Below the pieces are notes generated by a model that was not told the origin of the DNA, ran no database searches, and was given only the letters and a program-made list of their open reading frames with translations. A stretch of 64,000 bases of DNA, taken from NCBI GenBank assembly GCA_964036155.1, contig OZ038422.1, forward strand, positions 55,513,201 to 55,577,200, given 5' to 3'. A program made the position numbers and the translations under genes. The stretch is from Diploscapter coronatus. Its lineage: Eukaryota > Nematoda > Chromadorea > Rhabditida > Rhabditidae. Position 1 is the stretch's first letter, and every line of letters starts with the position of its first letter. This document shows positions 12,401 through 25,552 of this stretch, in pieces.

Positions 12401-15400
12401 AGTTTTCTCGTTTTGAAAAGTAAAATATAATTGAGTGTCATCATATGGTTGATAAAAACTAATTTTGAATAATTAGGTATACTCTAAATACTCATCTAAA
12501 ATGACATGATTAACATTCAATTGATCAATCAAGTTGATGTTCATTTGTAACCCTCACCAAATATGCCAGCGGGTACCAAAAATCGCACCTATACCTTACT
12601 TATACCAACAGGCAATACATTTTTCTTTTATTTCTTTTCTAACGATACATCTCTGGGCGACTTTCTTATTCCCTCTAGCTGCCAAAAACGAGCCTTCTGA
12701 AAGCATGAATGACGTTGAAAATCGACGATATAGGTCGAACTCAAAAAAGTGCAAGCGGATTCGGATTCTCCATGGTCGACTTACTTTATTGGTACCGCAC
12801 CGACAGTTGTTAAAAAGAGTGGACGGCCGTGAACGACTTTAACTTCAAAGTTTAGCGTGAAAATGCTAGCGCTAAACATGTAGTGTGCGTAAAATACGAA
12901 GTGAGAAAAGGGGAAATCAGTCGATAACGATAATTGTCTATTGACCATCACTCGGGCACTATTTAATACCATTTTGAAGGGATTTCATGCATAATTAGGC
13001 TAATTGGTGTAAATGCAGTGTAGTTTTTGTCGGAAAAATTTAGGAAGACTACCATAGGAAAGGATTCACTGCATAAAATGAAAATAACTTCGATAGGATG
13101 AACCGTTTTTGAAAATCTAAAAAGTTTTGAATTCGTCACGATCTAATCTATCATTCTGATATAGAGTGTGCCAAATTCAACCTGTTTTGAAAAACCACTT
13201 GGTCTCTATGTATAAGGTTAAAAACAACATCACAGTCCTAAGAAGAACGACCATTAGGTATCCCATGCGGCCTACTTTATATACTGCTAAACAATTTTGA
13301 ATCTCTAGCTTTCAATGGACTAAAAGTTTCGTTTGCAATCGGTAACGTCACAACTATGATTTCATCTATGCGACCTTCCCCCTCTATACGTTTTCTTTGT
13401 CTGACGAAAGTGCTTCCTAGGACTGAATATCATGCAAATTTTCATTCTATAATACCTTTGAACTCGATGACGCAATCAGAAATGTTTAGTCTTTATTTTC
13501 AGGAGAGTCACTTCACAACAACCCAAACGCAGCAGCAGCAGAATCGTGAGCCTCCTGCTCCGCCCCCTCGACCCTTTCCCTCCTCCTTCCCTTCCAATTT
13601 CGGCCAGTTCACTTCAAATTTCGGCAATTTGAGCATTATGCCGACGAATTTGCCTGAAGTAAGAGCGAATAGCAAAAATGACAAAGAAGTGATAAAGTAA
13701 GTAAGCCAAAATTCTAGGGAATGAGAACCTACACGACCCAGGAGAGCAACACGGAGGAGATTCCAGGAGGACAGAGGTCGACTAACTCCTACAGAACTGA
13801 GATGTTCTACTCCTCGAACGACGGAGCTCCGCCCTCCAGCTTTCCGAGCGGCGGAGGAGGAGGAGGAGGCATGCAGATGCAGATGATGCACTCGCCTGGG
13901 TCGGGCATTTCGAATCAACAGTATTCTTCCAGATTCTCCAGACAGGTTGAATTTGGTCTAGTAGCGATTTGAAGAAAAGTGCCACCTACTTTCTAGGAGA
14001 GAAAAGAAACAACGACAACAACGACAGGCGGACAGCAGCAACCGCCGACTTCGAACACGACACACAACATTCAGGTCACCCAGCAGCCCGTCACCAGGCA
14101 GACCACTTACAGCTATAGCTCGGTATGGAACACTGGATAGCCGAAATCATAGTCATATTTTAGTCGAATTTACTCGCGTGTTTCTAAAATTATGATTATC
14201 GCTTATTTTCAACTCTGATTGATACTAAACTATTGTCTTTTATACTTTTAGCAGCCTGTTCCAAGTCAGAACTTTGGCTCGCAAATGCAGCAATCAAGTT
14301 TCACGAAGAAGACCGAAAAGGTTTCTATCTTTAAAGTTGTATAATGGGATTTTCTAAATTCAGGTTGAGAGTACTCCTATCATGACACAACCAGCTGCTA
14401 CCGAATATCACACCCAAGATTTCTACAAGAAGCATCGCGAAGAGGTAAGAATATCACGCGATAGGAGTATTCGAAATTTCAATCTTTAAAACTTCGGAAC
14501 CGGAATTCCGAATACTCCTGAAACGAAACGTTATCCTCGATCGATTTATGAGAAGGAAATGAAGTGCTTGCCTTTCAAAGTTTCATTTTTGACTACTAGA
14601 ATATCAATTTGAGATAAGATAATTTGGAAAATATTGAAACTGTCCTTATAGACTATAATAAACCATAAATATTCCACTGATAACTCTCCAGACAAACACG
14701 ACAACGACAACTACTCAGCCTGCTCCACAGCCTGCAGCTACTGAATATCGCACACAGGATTTCTACAGAAAACATAGAGAAGAGGTTGGTGACATGATTA
14801 CTTGAGCAGAATAAAGTGATGAAAGTTACAGACTCGCAGAGAGGAAACAAGTCGACCTGTATCCCAAATAAGCAATTACAGTGAGCAGAGGAACTATAAT
14901 CGAAACTTTGAAGAGAAAACTGAAACTAGGTGGGTGTCTTAAATTTATGGATTGTTTTTTACCTATATAAGTTATTATTTCTACTTTTAATTCCTAAAAT
15001 GTGCATAAAGTCAAGATACTTACACTTATCAGGAGTTTAGATAATTCTATCCAAATATGAGATCATTCACTACTTGATATCTGATCATTTAGAACTGTTC
15101 CTGCACAACCTACTACTAATTTGATTTCCTCATCTCAATCAGCTGCAAACGATGTCTTCAATAGAAAGATTGAGATGGATGAGAAACTGCCACATGGATC
15201 GCTTTCGAATACTCACAGCAACACGCAGGGAGGATACAAGGATCAGGAAGGATACGATGTCTCCTACAAGAAGGATCTGCAGACTTCTTCTGATCCTGGC
15301 AGGGATGTGGCTCTCTTGAAGGAGGAAGAAAGACGCGTCGTGGATACACCTTTGGAACCAGGCGTCATTTCGAGGTATTAACAAATTAACAAAGGCTTAT

Positions 15401-15545
15401 AAAAATCTGTGTTTATTTATCATTATTAACTTTATTAAAAATATGCACTATCATCATCCTCTAAATGTAATTATATTTCAGACATGTTACGACGAAATAT
15501 TATAAGAAAAAGACCGTTACCGATACCCAGACGACGCAAGACTAA
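6425..15545 (+). CDS. large Gln/Thr/Pro-rich protein, probably structural, 1060 residues, 24 exons
   Basis: Exons: 6425-6477, 7021-7135, 7525-7605, 7657-7799, 7988-8083, 8410-8527, 8711-8793, 9130-9250, 9420-9644, 10196-10300, 10657-10794, 10918-10983, 11255-11467, 11857-12174, 12285-12395, 13503-13658, 13718-13945, 13997-14122, 14252-14320, 14364-14444, 14692-14784, 14832-14929, 15093-15374, 15482-15545. They sum to 1061 codons with consistent phases. The N-terminal third is conserved-looking and charged (FDPSKSATLKYIQEGDKNNF, WAEYAREMSRR, YGEPLDY-like segments). The middle (about residues 450-700) has poly-Gln runs; later come Thr-rich stretches, a poly-Gly run and two near-identical exons around AATEY-TQDFY-KHREE. 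The C-terminus is PLEPGVISRHVTTKYYKKKT. No membrane segment or signal peptide. I cannot name the family; a muscle or epidermal cytoskeletal role is a guess from composition. Confidence 0.82.
14364..14784 (+). repeat. tandemly duplicated exon pair
   Basis: Exons 14364-14444 and 14692-14784 encode matching C-terminal halves: PAATEYHTQDFYKKHREE and PAATEYRTQDFYRKHREE. Both are phase 0 on both sides, so either could be skipped without a frameshift. This is what a recent internal exon duplication looks like. Confidence 0.8.
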
Positions 15546-16343
15546 TCTAACATCAATCTAATGATTTTAATAATTTAATTAATTTTTAATTGTATAATTA
15601 GTCTCATTAATTAACCTCTAGTTAAATATTGACTACTATCTTATGAAAATATTGCATGTAGCTATCAGAAATATTTAATTTCCAACGCGTTTTTATATAT
15701 TGGCACAATGTTTAATGTTCAATTCGATGCATTTTGATTCATTTCGTAACATTTGCGTAATTTTCCAGAGTTTTAGGAACTAGTTCAAATATTTTTCGTA
15801 AGACTACAGTTGCTTTCACTGAGCTATTTGAATATTTTTCTGCATATTATGTATGTAGTCTTTAGTTTATTGATGAAAGCAAAATATTTAAAATAAACTT
15901 ATTGAGTAACAAACTTGAGCATCATATTCATCCGAAAGGAAAACGAACCTTCATGTATTGCATTTAAAATTAAAATGATTTCCTATCAAAGTTATTTTGG
16001 TGAAAGAGCGAGCTTAATATGTAACTAATGAGCAGGACAAAATAATTCAATTACGAAGAGATTTTTGAAAGGAAATTGATCTTGCATAGTTAACGTAATA
16101 AATATTAACGATGAAAATTTTTATCAATGGACCCTATATAAATATCATGGGAAACCCGAATATTTCTATATAGCATATTGTAATTCTCTGAAGCCTAAAA
16201 GACTATGATTCGACATACGAATTGAATAGTGCAGTATGCGTGAGATCGAGCCAAGTCATTGATGCGAAGTGGAAGCGATCGCCCACTGTCAGCATTCCTC
16301 GACATCTCAAATAATCCATTAGAAGTGCTGTTCAGATGAAGTC
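15546..16343. other. convergent intergenic region
   Basis: Between the stop of the Gln/Thr-rich gene (+) and the stop of the glycosyltransferase (-). AT-rich, with an AATAAACTT at about 15892. No gene seen. Confidence 0.5.
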
Positions 16344-19077
16344 CTACCCCGAGCTAGACTGTTGACACATTCTATTCCTGCCAGTCAGTCTCGTTCCGAA
16401 TGCCTCTCTTCTACACTGCTCCAGGTTCCTCATTATCATTCGAGCTTCGTGGGCCCATGGTGTCATTATCTTTTCTAATAATCAAATTAGGAACATAAAA
16501 TATCGGGTAGAAATTCGATGTTCATTTTGTGGATTTGAAGACTGGCTTATTGGATCAGCACGATAGATTGATTGCAGATAGGGTTTTCGAATTCAATCAT
16601 TTGGCAATAGAGAAAACCCTAAAATTACCTGCGAATGCCTGATTTCTCATTCGAATTGCATAATTAGTCGTCATTCGATGATTTAGTGCAATTAGTTGGG
16701 AATAGTCGAATGATTCATTGAATCGAATCAGCTTTGGAATGATCAAATCACGTTCAAATCTTCTAAAAATTTTGCTTAATCGCTTTTAGGGAAAATAATG
16801 ACCTCAAATGAAGGAAGAATATTTTTAGCTCCGAAATATCGACAGCCTCATATTCCAGGCCTTCACTGTTCTGTTCATTCTTGAATACTCTGTGCATGTC
16901 GAAGTGAACGACTCGATCAGGTCTGTGGAAGATCTTCTTCGAGACTCGATAGTCCCATCGAATAGAGTTGCGATTCAGAATGCGGACGGAGGACAATTCG
17001 AAGCGAACATTCTTTGGACTTTCGACAGTTTCCCAGTCTTGCTATAATTGCTTTTCCATTTTTTTCGTAAATTCAACCAGGAATGAACAGAAACTTCCAG
17101 TACATTCAGAATACAGAGCGTGCCATAATAACTATCCAATGTTCATTTATATAATTTAGGAGCATTATGAAGTTTAAAATTCATTGGGTAAAAGTCATGC
17201 CAAATTTGGTTCACTTCCAAGGAACGATAGTGTTCAAAATTTCGCACCAATAGTGTGCATTTTTATCACGAAAGCATCTAGCTTCGAGATCACAGAAGTG
17301 AACTAGAAATCTGACAGTATTTATGGCACACCATGCATTCCTATTTTCGGAGTTCTCGATTAATTTCCAGTATATTCCTCTTCCATAAAATTTCACAAAC
17401 CTTGATCATCGCTATAGGCTTGATAATATTACCTTCTGTTGCGAGAGAATCCACTGTGCAATGAATTGTGCAGCCCTGGGTTTCTTATCACTTTCCTCTT
17501 CCAACCTTTCGCCGATATTTCCATCTCCAGAACAAAATGGTAGATCATCCATGTCCACGTTGGCGACGTACTGAAGTGATTTTCACTTCAAATGACTCCT
17601 ACTACTTCTGGGGTCGTGCGAAATCAAACATTTTGAAGATTCGAAATCGAAATTTTCGTGCGGCCCTGTCTACTTCAACTTACTTTGGCTTGACTCCTAG
17701 CTCTGAGCATGCAATCATGCATAAATGCAGTTGCTGCGTGCCTAAAGACTCGGGCATTTGGATCTGTCCAATAGTCGCCTCTGAAATTTACCATCTAAAC
17801 CTAATTAGAAGATGACGATCAGACTTATTCCTCTTGTAAACCGGCAAATCTGACCATTCTATAATTTCCAACTGTGATCCGAGAGATTCTTTATAGAAAT
17901 CTATTACTGCTTTTGTCTGATAGGAAAAATATTGAATTTGATCTACCAGTTATTTTTTATCTTACCTGCCAAGTGTAACTATGCACATAAAAATAGAACT
18001 TCGTCGCACCTTGAGCTAGCCATGATTCGAAAAACTAAAATCAGCTAGCTTTGCTCAGATAACTACGATATTAAGTGTGTATGATACTTGAATAACCAAC
18101 GTCCAATCAGCATAGAAGAAGATGGGCTGCATACAAACTGCGAGAAGGTGAGCTGGGGGTGAAAATGATGGTCGAACGTCGCTAGAATTTGAGAAACGCC
18201 ATAAAACATGAAAATTCTCAGATTTACTTGAGAGGTATTTTGAAATATTCTTCATTGCCCTGAGCTGTGATGGCAAGACTATTCGAATGCGGCAAAGATG
18301 ATGGAACTCTGCAATATTTTCATCAAAAATTATTCATTCTTCTAACCGGATTCTTCCAATCCTCGTTGCCATCGAGCAGAATAGATAATCTTCGCATGTT
18401 TTATTGAAACAAAAGTATTCAACTCTGACCCAGTCTTTCGATGGTTTGACTAATATCGGACGACTAGAAATGCGCTGATTTTCCTCATTCTATTAACAAT
18501 CTTGAATTAGCAAACCTATTATTCTGACTTTGCAAATATACAAATCTAATTTCCGTATTTGATACGCGATATGCTTCTCGAACATAAATTCCTCCTAATT
18601 CTGGCGGAAGATTCTTAATTTAGTGATCATTTATTAGAAATATTTTAGCAGTTTTTTTTTTTAAAATAATTTGTTGATACACATGCGGAATGAACTGTAC
18701 TTCTTCATAAGTAGATTCTTTCTTTCTGGGAGGTAAATCGAAATTCTCTTCGCCAACGTCTCTGCCTTGCTCTTCCAATTGTTGCAATTTTGACATAAAC
18801 ACTAAAATGTATAGCTTTTGCTAAAAATGTAAAAAAAAAAACTATGAAAATTCGATTTTTAAAACTATTATTTGGCTCGCTATGAAGTATAAGAAATCAC
18901 ACATCAGTTATTAAACTGAATTATCAAAAGACTCCTTGTTTTCGATTATCGAAAGTTAAGATTATCTATAATTAATAAAAAAAAGGCATTTTACTAACCC
19001 AGGAATATAAGTAGAAAAGCAGCAAGGATGATGATATTGAGAGTATTGGCGAGTTTCCGCATGTTATTGATCTTCAT
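16344..19077 (-). CDS. GT92 (DUF23) family glycosyltransferase, 503 residues, 13 exons
   Basis: Exons on the minus strand: 19077-18999, 18801-18683, 18613-18516, 18463-18347, 18308-18228, 18181-18088, 18034-17966, 17916-17801, 17780-17684, 17570-17433, 17041-16803, 16762-16629, 16474-16344; all phases agree (504 codons). Residues 12-26 form one hydrophobic segment (TLNIIILAAFLLIFLG), giving a type II membrane anchor typical of Golgi enzymes. The core shows GT92 hallmarks: VCMQPIFFYADW, then FFESWLAQGATKFYFYVHSY, an acidic metal-binding type motif YVANVDMDD near residues 291-299, RWDYRVSKKIFHRPDRVV with HFDMHRVF, and a Cys-containing tail with MCQQ. GT92 enzymes of worms and flies include galactosyltransferases acting on N-glycan core fucose; the substrate here cannot be read from sequence. 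Least certain is the end of exon 2, where GTACAG is an alternative donor. Confidence 0.9.
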
Positions 19078-22001
19078 GAGTTGCCAGCTGGATATCCTCA
19101 GTTCTTCTCACTTCTGCTGCAGTTGTTGTGTCCTTTCAAAGGACATTTGACTGTTCTTCTCTTCTCCTCTCCTGTCCTGTTCTTCTCATTCCTTGTATCG
19201 CTTACTTCATATCTACCAGCTCATCTAGGTCTTGCAGGTCTCGTCCCTCCTCTTCATATTCGTTTCTTTTACCCATTCGATATTCTCTGTCAAAGCCAGA
19301 TTTATGACGATTTACCCTCGCAACATTTCAGATGCTATTATGCAATAACTTTCAATTGGTCACAGTGGATAGTTCACCATTACTGGTCCATTTTTTATTT
19401 GGCAGATTTACAATAAGAAAATTTCGCCATAAGAAAAAATTATAATATCTAGTTACCAGATGCTGAAATGTTGATATTATTTTGAAATTTACAAAATTGT
19501 TTCACAAGGAATTGTTATTGTATCATTTTTAATTTAATAACTGAGTAATTACTGATAAATAATATCCTGTATGATTTATTAGACTTTACTAACTTTGTTG
19601 CTAATTTTATAGGACGATTCGTTATTAGTTTTCCTTCTTGAAACAGATTCAAAGCAAGCGATAAATTTATGATTACGTAGAAATATAATTGATATTTATT
19701 TCTTAGGTAAATTCTGAATCATCTATTTCGCAGAACAAGAATAAGAAGTATTCATGAGTTGTATAAATCTGAGCCAAAGTTATCGAAAACTCAATAAAAT
19801 AATTTAAAATTAGCATGATCTTCATAATGCTTTAAGTTTTTATGCTAGCTCTGATAACATAATTAAACTTATTTTTAGTACATAATTATGTCGTCAATGA
19901 ATGACATACCCTGTTTATCAAGAAAGGGTGTACGAACATCGACATCGAATTTGAGTGAGAATTTTTTACAGTAAAAATTTTGACTTCAAACAGTAATGGG
20001 TCGAAATCTAAAAGATTTTGTAATTTTCTGCAAGAAAATTTACTGCAAAAATTCTTTAATTTTTGAATATAATTTCCTGGTTCTTGGTTTCAGAGATTTT
20101 CTTCGTTTATTTGTTTGAAATAAGATTATACATTTTTGAGAAAACTTCGGCTTCGAATTCAATTTTTTAAACTAAACTTCGAATTGTAAAATGTTCTAAT
20201 CACACCTTCGTGCAATCCTGCTTCCAGGTTGAATAATTGCAATTATTGAGAAAAGTTTTCGTACCAATGATACATGCTTTTATCATTTTTAATGTACTGT
20301 TTGCGAACGTTCATCTTACTTGTCCACCCATTTCGTGGACTGTCGTGTCCCTTTATCTTTCGTAAGCGATAAATGCTGAATATCCAGAAGGAACTTGCAA
20401 ATCTACAAGTTGAAACTGGAAGACGAAAAAACGGAGGAAGGAATAACAAATAAAAAGAGAGAGTAGAGAGTAGCTGCAAAATGGACAATGAAGCAGACGC
20501 AAGACGGGAGAAATGGGCAGATGAAAGAGATGAAGGAGAGCTGGAAATCGAATGAAAAATGGATGGAAGTGAGAAAGATGAGAAGGGAAGGAGAACGGCA
20601 AACCTGTCAGTTGCAACAGTCACTTCATTAGCTGACAAAGCTATGCAATGCCATGCACGAATGGGCTGTGGCAGCCATTAGCGCACTGCAATTTGTCTCC
20701 TCTCCCACCGTCTTTCTGAAGTCAACTCAGGGATGTTATAAACCCAGACAGTTCCCCAATACAACAAGTCATTTGAATCGCAGAATATCCAATCAAATAA
20801 CCAGACATAGAAGAACTTCGAAAGGAGGAGATGAATTAGACCGAGAAATAGAAAAAAGAAATGACATGGAGATCCGGAATCTCGATCTGAAGGGGCAGTA
20901 GAGCATGGCTGGGAGTAATTGCATCGCCACTTGCATATCCCAGTCTCCATTATTTTATTTCATTTCCCTCTTTTCTTTGACCGAACCTCATTTTAAATAA
21001 CCTAAATCGCTAAGTGCATCGCAATTAGTTGAATCGTCGACATTAGAGTAAAGGGAAAGGAATAATAAACACTCGCAATAAGCAACACATACACACACAC
21101 ACGAACTTGTCTGGTCTGAAGATGCAAAGATATAGTGGTCATCCGGTGTGACGACATCATTAGGGACATTACTTCCCACCTAAGTTACTTGCAGTAAATG
21201 GGCAAGAAGGGAGCAATTATCTCCCATGGAAAATACCTATCTAACGAAGTGTTTTCTTTCGAATAAACATTTTCCACTAATTACAAATACCGTTTAGTCT
21301 CCATGTATGCACTTATGTAATGGAGGTGAACCATTAGGTTAAGACTAATTAGCTGCAATTAATGATTTTTTCTGCAAAATGATACTATAGATCATTTTAA
21401 CTTTTTCTCCCAAAAAGCGGCATGATACATCAAAGTTATAATTGAAGTTTAAAGCAGAGCAATAAAATGGGGATCTGAGATCCCGCTTCGAATCGAATTC
21501 GATCTAATCCTGGGTTATACGACGCCAAGTGATCAGGGATCAGAAAACACGTTATATGCAGACAGTCATTTTAGCTGCAATATCTCGAAAATAACCAGGG
21601 TTATTGAGTCTAGCTAGTCAGATTATCTCTGTTGGAACCTATGTAAAATCTGAAAAACGCGCAGTTCAGTGGGTTCGAAACAGGAAGCAATCATTCGATT
21701 CGACCAAAGAGCCTTACAGGAATTCAGACAGGCTACGTACGTGAAAGACGTGGATGTGGCCACTCACGAAGATTCTCTGGTTTGACGGTCATTCATTTGA
21801 GTCATTCGGACTGCATACAAAGAGGAGGATAAAGGAACACATACACACACAAAAGAACAATTGAATCGAAGAAATCGTGTTGAAATTAGCAGACGGAGGG
21901 AGGAAAAGTAAATAAAAAGGAACGCAAACTTGATTTTGTTTATGCCAAGTGCTTTTTCGCTATTCAATTTTCTACCATTCTCCTTTTCATTCACCGAATC
22001 C
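19078..22001. other. long intergenic region without a supported gene
   Basis: Upstream flank of the glycosyltransferase and of the first ground-like gene. Contains AT-rich tracts, a short CA repeat near 21089 and low-complexity purine-rich DNA at 20400-20600 that produces long spurious ORFs. The last 300 bases resemble the promoter of the third ground-like gene. Confidence 0.45.
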
Positions 22002-22010
22002 TATATAAAG
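22002..22010 (+). promoter_or_regulatory. TATA box of ground-like gene A
   Basis: TATATAAAG lies 118 bases upstream of the ATG at 22120, within AATCCTATATAAA, the same context found before gene C at 27011. A TTTCAG ends at 22117, just before the ATG, and could be a trans-splice acceptor. Confidence 0.65.
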
Positions 22011-22119
22011 CGAACAATTCAACGTTCGAAGCCATTTGCCCCACTTCTGCTGAGCATTTCATTTCTCCATAACTTCCTATCCTCGATTTCTTCATTCAAT
22101 CCTTTTTACCATTTCAGAA

Positions 22120-23866
22120 ATGCATCCAGTGACCATCTGCCTTCTGCTGTCCGTTTTCCTCATTGCCGAATCTTGCATATTGGGTGGTGGAGGCGGAGGC
22201 GGGTATGACAATTCAAATCAACCATTAATTTTTCGAGTATTTTGAAATATTGAAGATTATTATTTCAACAAAAGAGATTTCCAGTGTAGAGACTACATAG
22301 ATTCGTATGACAATTTTCTACCAATAATATTTTGTAGCCTCATTTGTGTTGATCATCAGACACATTTTATCTTATCACATAACACTTTTTCAATGATAGA
22401 AATCTGATATCTCAAGATGGTTAAGAATATTGACCATCGTTGAGATTCAGAATCCTGAAGCCATTGTGATACTTCGGAATAAGCAAATTTGTGACGAGAA
22501 AGGTATTCAAGTATAACAGAAGGCTATTATGCAAAATTTACTTTTAATTCATGCTCGTTTTCAACCACCTGTGGGATTTAAAATGTTCAAATTTATAAAA
22601 TGCAAAGCCTGCAAAAATACTCGATAGAAATATACGGTATTTTCGGCATAGTATATCCAAATTTCACAAAACTCTCGATGAACAATATCCATGTAATAGG
22701 CTTTTGAAAAATTATAAATTTAGTCCGATGTCTATTCAAGTATGGAGTATCAAATATTGTCATGCGAACTCATGCGACACTCTGTAATCAGCAAAGGCCT
22801 AAGCTACAATGTTACAAACGATAAGAAATCCCAATATATCGTCCTCCACGATTTGCGAAAAATCAAAATCCAAATAATTTTAAACCTAGAGGGCACTGCA
22901 GGTCTTTATCGTTATGTAACTTCCATCAGGAGTACAAAAACTTAGACTTCAAGGGGCTTTTAGCAATTTCTACTTCGAGTAAAAAGTCTGTTTCGAAAAT
23001 TTTTCACTTTTAGAAAAAGTTTAACTATCAAAATTTATCAATTTTCAAAAAAAAAAAAGAAAAGCTCTACTTTTGTGATAAAGTTCATGTTTTCGGACGG
23101 TTTCACAATTGTGCTGAAGAAGCCATCAGTCCATTCAAAGGGAATCATTATCACAAAATCACAGAAAAATGTATGAAGAATAAGGGAAAAGTTGCTCAAC
23201 GAAATTATTTATTCGTAATTAACGCTAATTACCTCTAGTTATCGAATAATTTCTAAGACACCGAATGAAACAAAAAAAAACTGAATGAAAGTGAAAATTC
23301 CGTTTGAATAGTGACTTTAATGCAAATCGCGACGAGAGGGGAAAGCGTGCTGTTCGCAAGCCATAGAGACGCAGAGTGGCATATGCAAAGTTTATCTCGG
23401 GACAATGAAGAGTAAAAGAGATAAGTAAAAAAAAACTTTAGCTGTGGTTGCGGTTGCGGATGCGGAAAACGTAAGAAGAGATCAGTCGACATGGACGAGG
23501 CACCCGTCGAATTGCCATTCGCTGGACTGGCAAGCCAAGGCGAAGATATGCTCTGCAACAACCCAACACTCAAGAAGATGCTCACTGCGGTAGGAAGACT
23601 TACACCTTATTCATTTGGAATAAAATGCCCTATTCTGCAGCACATGAAAGGAAACCCCGATGACTCGTCCAAATCTCTGATGTCCACTCTCGAAGCTGAG
23701 GAAGTCGATCATTTCGTGGTCATCTGCTCAGAGGTTTATCGTATTATTCATGGAATTTCAGATAAAATTTTGATTTCAGCACCGATTTGCCTATGCTGTC
23801 AGATACGACACGGTCTACTGCGGCGCGAGAAACTCGACTCACTACTGCCAGGCATTCGCTCTGTAA
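22120..23866 (+). CDS. ground-like (Grl) domain secreted protein A, 136 residues
   Basis: Exons 22120-22202, 23442-23589, 23641-23733 and 23780-23866 (137 codons). Residues 1-19 are a signal peptide (MHPVTICLLLSVFLIAESC). A Gly then Gly-Cys segment follows (GCGCGCGCGK), ending in a furin-like site RKKR at residues 38-41. The C-terminal ground-like domain starts near LPFAGLASQGEDMLC and has the conserved Cys pattern with FVVICSEHRFAYAVRYDTV, then YCGARN and HYCQAF. Ground-like proteins are nematode-specific secreted proteins of the hedgehog-related group, thought to act in or beneath the cuticle. The 1.2-kb first intron is unusually long for this array. The last two exons (93 and 87 bases) match those of genes B and C exactly in size. 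Confidence 0.88.
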
Positions 23867-24289
23867 GCAGGAACAATTTGCCATAGAAATTAGTAGACTC
23901 TGATGATGCAATTCATCCATCTCTTCCTCCCTCCAGCGTGCAAAATGATGTATTTATTTTGCTAGTTTATTTATTTTAGTTGCAATTTGAAATAAATTAT
24001 TTCGTAGACTTAAATAAATTTGCCTATTGCATGCATGCCTTACTTAATTTTCCGATTTCAGCATTAGCTGACCATTGATCATCTCTGAAGGACGAGCTAT
24101 GGCGAGGGCATTTGCCCTGGCGCCCTGTGGCGCAGAGTGAGGAGGGACAAGAAAGAGAAAGTGGATGAAGGAAAAGAGGGAGCACGGAACTTGATCTCCA
24201 TCCCTCCCTCGTCCGTGTTGTTTCTCTTGTTATGTCTACTCCTCAGTCTCTATACAGTCCAGTAATTGCCAGTGGGTGGATCTTCCCCC

Positions 24290-24297
24290 TATATAAG
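24290..24297 (+). promoter_or_regulatory. TATA box of ground-like gene B
   Basis: TATATAAG 78 bases upstream of the ATG at 24368, in TCCCCCTATATAAGCC. Confidence 0.65.
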
Positions 24298-24367
24298 CCG
24301 CCGTTGCACGGCCAAAGTCATCAGCTCAGTTCTGCCTTCCAACCTTCCAGCTTCTCAACCCTCAGCC

Positions 24368-25552
24368 ATGCACCCAGCTACACTCTGCCTTCTCATTTCC
24401 CTCATCTACGTTGTTGATGCTTGCCCAGGTATTTTATCACCATCAATTTGTGACTTTTTCAAAAATTCACCATTAATCAGGCATTATTCTGATAAGAGTA
24501 GTTTTACTGAAAATGCGTACAATAGCATATTTCATTAGAAGATTGCCTTTTTAAAATCTTATTAGGTAAAAACTTTCAATTTCATGATTCATTCTAGATC
24601 AAATTTGTCACGGTGTATTGAGTGTACTTAATCATATAGTCCAATCAAATTTTGGCCGGGCTGACCACATTACGCTTACGAATAGGCCATCTAAAAATGA
24701 TCAGACATTCCCAAGCTTTTCTTGCCACTATCTATTTTCGAATTATCATAATAGCTAGCTCTCTAGTCTAAATGTATGGTTAGATTTTATACACAAATTT
24801 TCTAAAAACGCATATATAATTTTGATGGAGAAAATTCCAGCTAAACTTGATTAATTTCAACTCTTTATTAGAGTTATATTTTAGGACTCTTCGGAGGCGG
24901 CGGCGGAGGCGGATGCGGTTGCGGAGGAGGAGGAGGAGGATGCGGAGGCGGAGGCGGAGGTTGCATGTAAGCTTCTGCAATTTTCATAGGGGTTAATTAC
25001 GCAATAAAAACTACATTTGCTTCGTTTCAAACAATATTCGAAAAATGTTTTGAAGATTAAAACGTTACTTTCTTCCTAAACTAAAGCTAATAAGTAATGC
25101 AACTAATTTGAAAGGCCCCCTCCACCGCCCTGCGGCTGCGGGGGCAGGAAGAAGCGATCGGCTGATATGGAAGAAGCCCCTCAGCCCGAGTTGCCATTCA
25201 CTGGATTGGCCAGTCAGGGCGAGGACATGCTCTGCAACGCCCCACAACTAAAGAAGATGATGGTTGAGGTAAGAATTTATTCATCAATCAATCAACCACT
25301 GATACAATTGCTATATTCGCTTTCAGTATATGAAGGGCAACTCTGATGATTCCGCTAAAGCAGTCATGACAGCTCTCGAGCATGAGAATGCCGAACGATA
25401 TGTCGTCGTGTGCTCCGAGGTATGGAATGCAACCATTTCTTTCGTTCATCGAATTCAATATTCAGCAACGATTTGCCTATGCCGTGCGATACGATACGGC
25501 TTACTGTGGCGCAAGAAATGGAACACACTACTGCCAAGCATTCGTCCTGTAA
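24368..25552 (+). CDS. ground-like (Grl) domain secreted protein B, 158 residues
   Basis: Exons 24368-24428, 24885-24966, 25115-25268, 25327-25419 and 25466-25552 (159 codons). The signal peptide is MHPATLCLLISLIYVVDAC. A separate exon encodes a Gly-Cys low-complexity stretch (residues 21-47), followed by Pro-rich PPPPCGCGG and a furin-like RKKR at 58-61. The ground-like domain then reads LPFTGLASQGEDMLCN, ending FAYAVRYDTAYCGARNGTHY and CQAF. The extra Gly exon distinguishes it from A and C. Its closeness to A in the domain (LASQGEDMLCN, FAYAVRYDT-YCGARN) suggests A and B are the more recent duplicates. The acceptor of exon 3 is a weak TTGAAAG. Expected to be secreted from epidermal or lining cells. 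Confidence 0.88.

Noticed and set aside
13508..13918. 136-codon minus-strand ORF
   Set aside because: Antisense shadow of two exons of the Gln/Thr-rich gene.
17211..17396. 61-codon minus-strand ORF in the GT92 gene as an extra exon
   Set aside because: Exons on either side already join in phase 0 and the sequence has no GT92 motifs, so it is read as intron.
17468..17815. 115-codon plus-strand ORF
   Set aside because: It is antisense to GT92 exons 17780-17684 and 17570-17433, which have strong family motifs.
19081..19416. 111-codon plus-strand hydrophobic ORF
   Set aside because: Pyrimidine-rich upstream flank of the GT92 gene; no splice partners and no family resemblance.
20243..20638. 131-codon minus-strand ORF
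   Set aside because: Same strand-skew artefact (Ser/Phe/Leu repeats) in purine-rich DNA; no supporting features.
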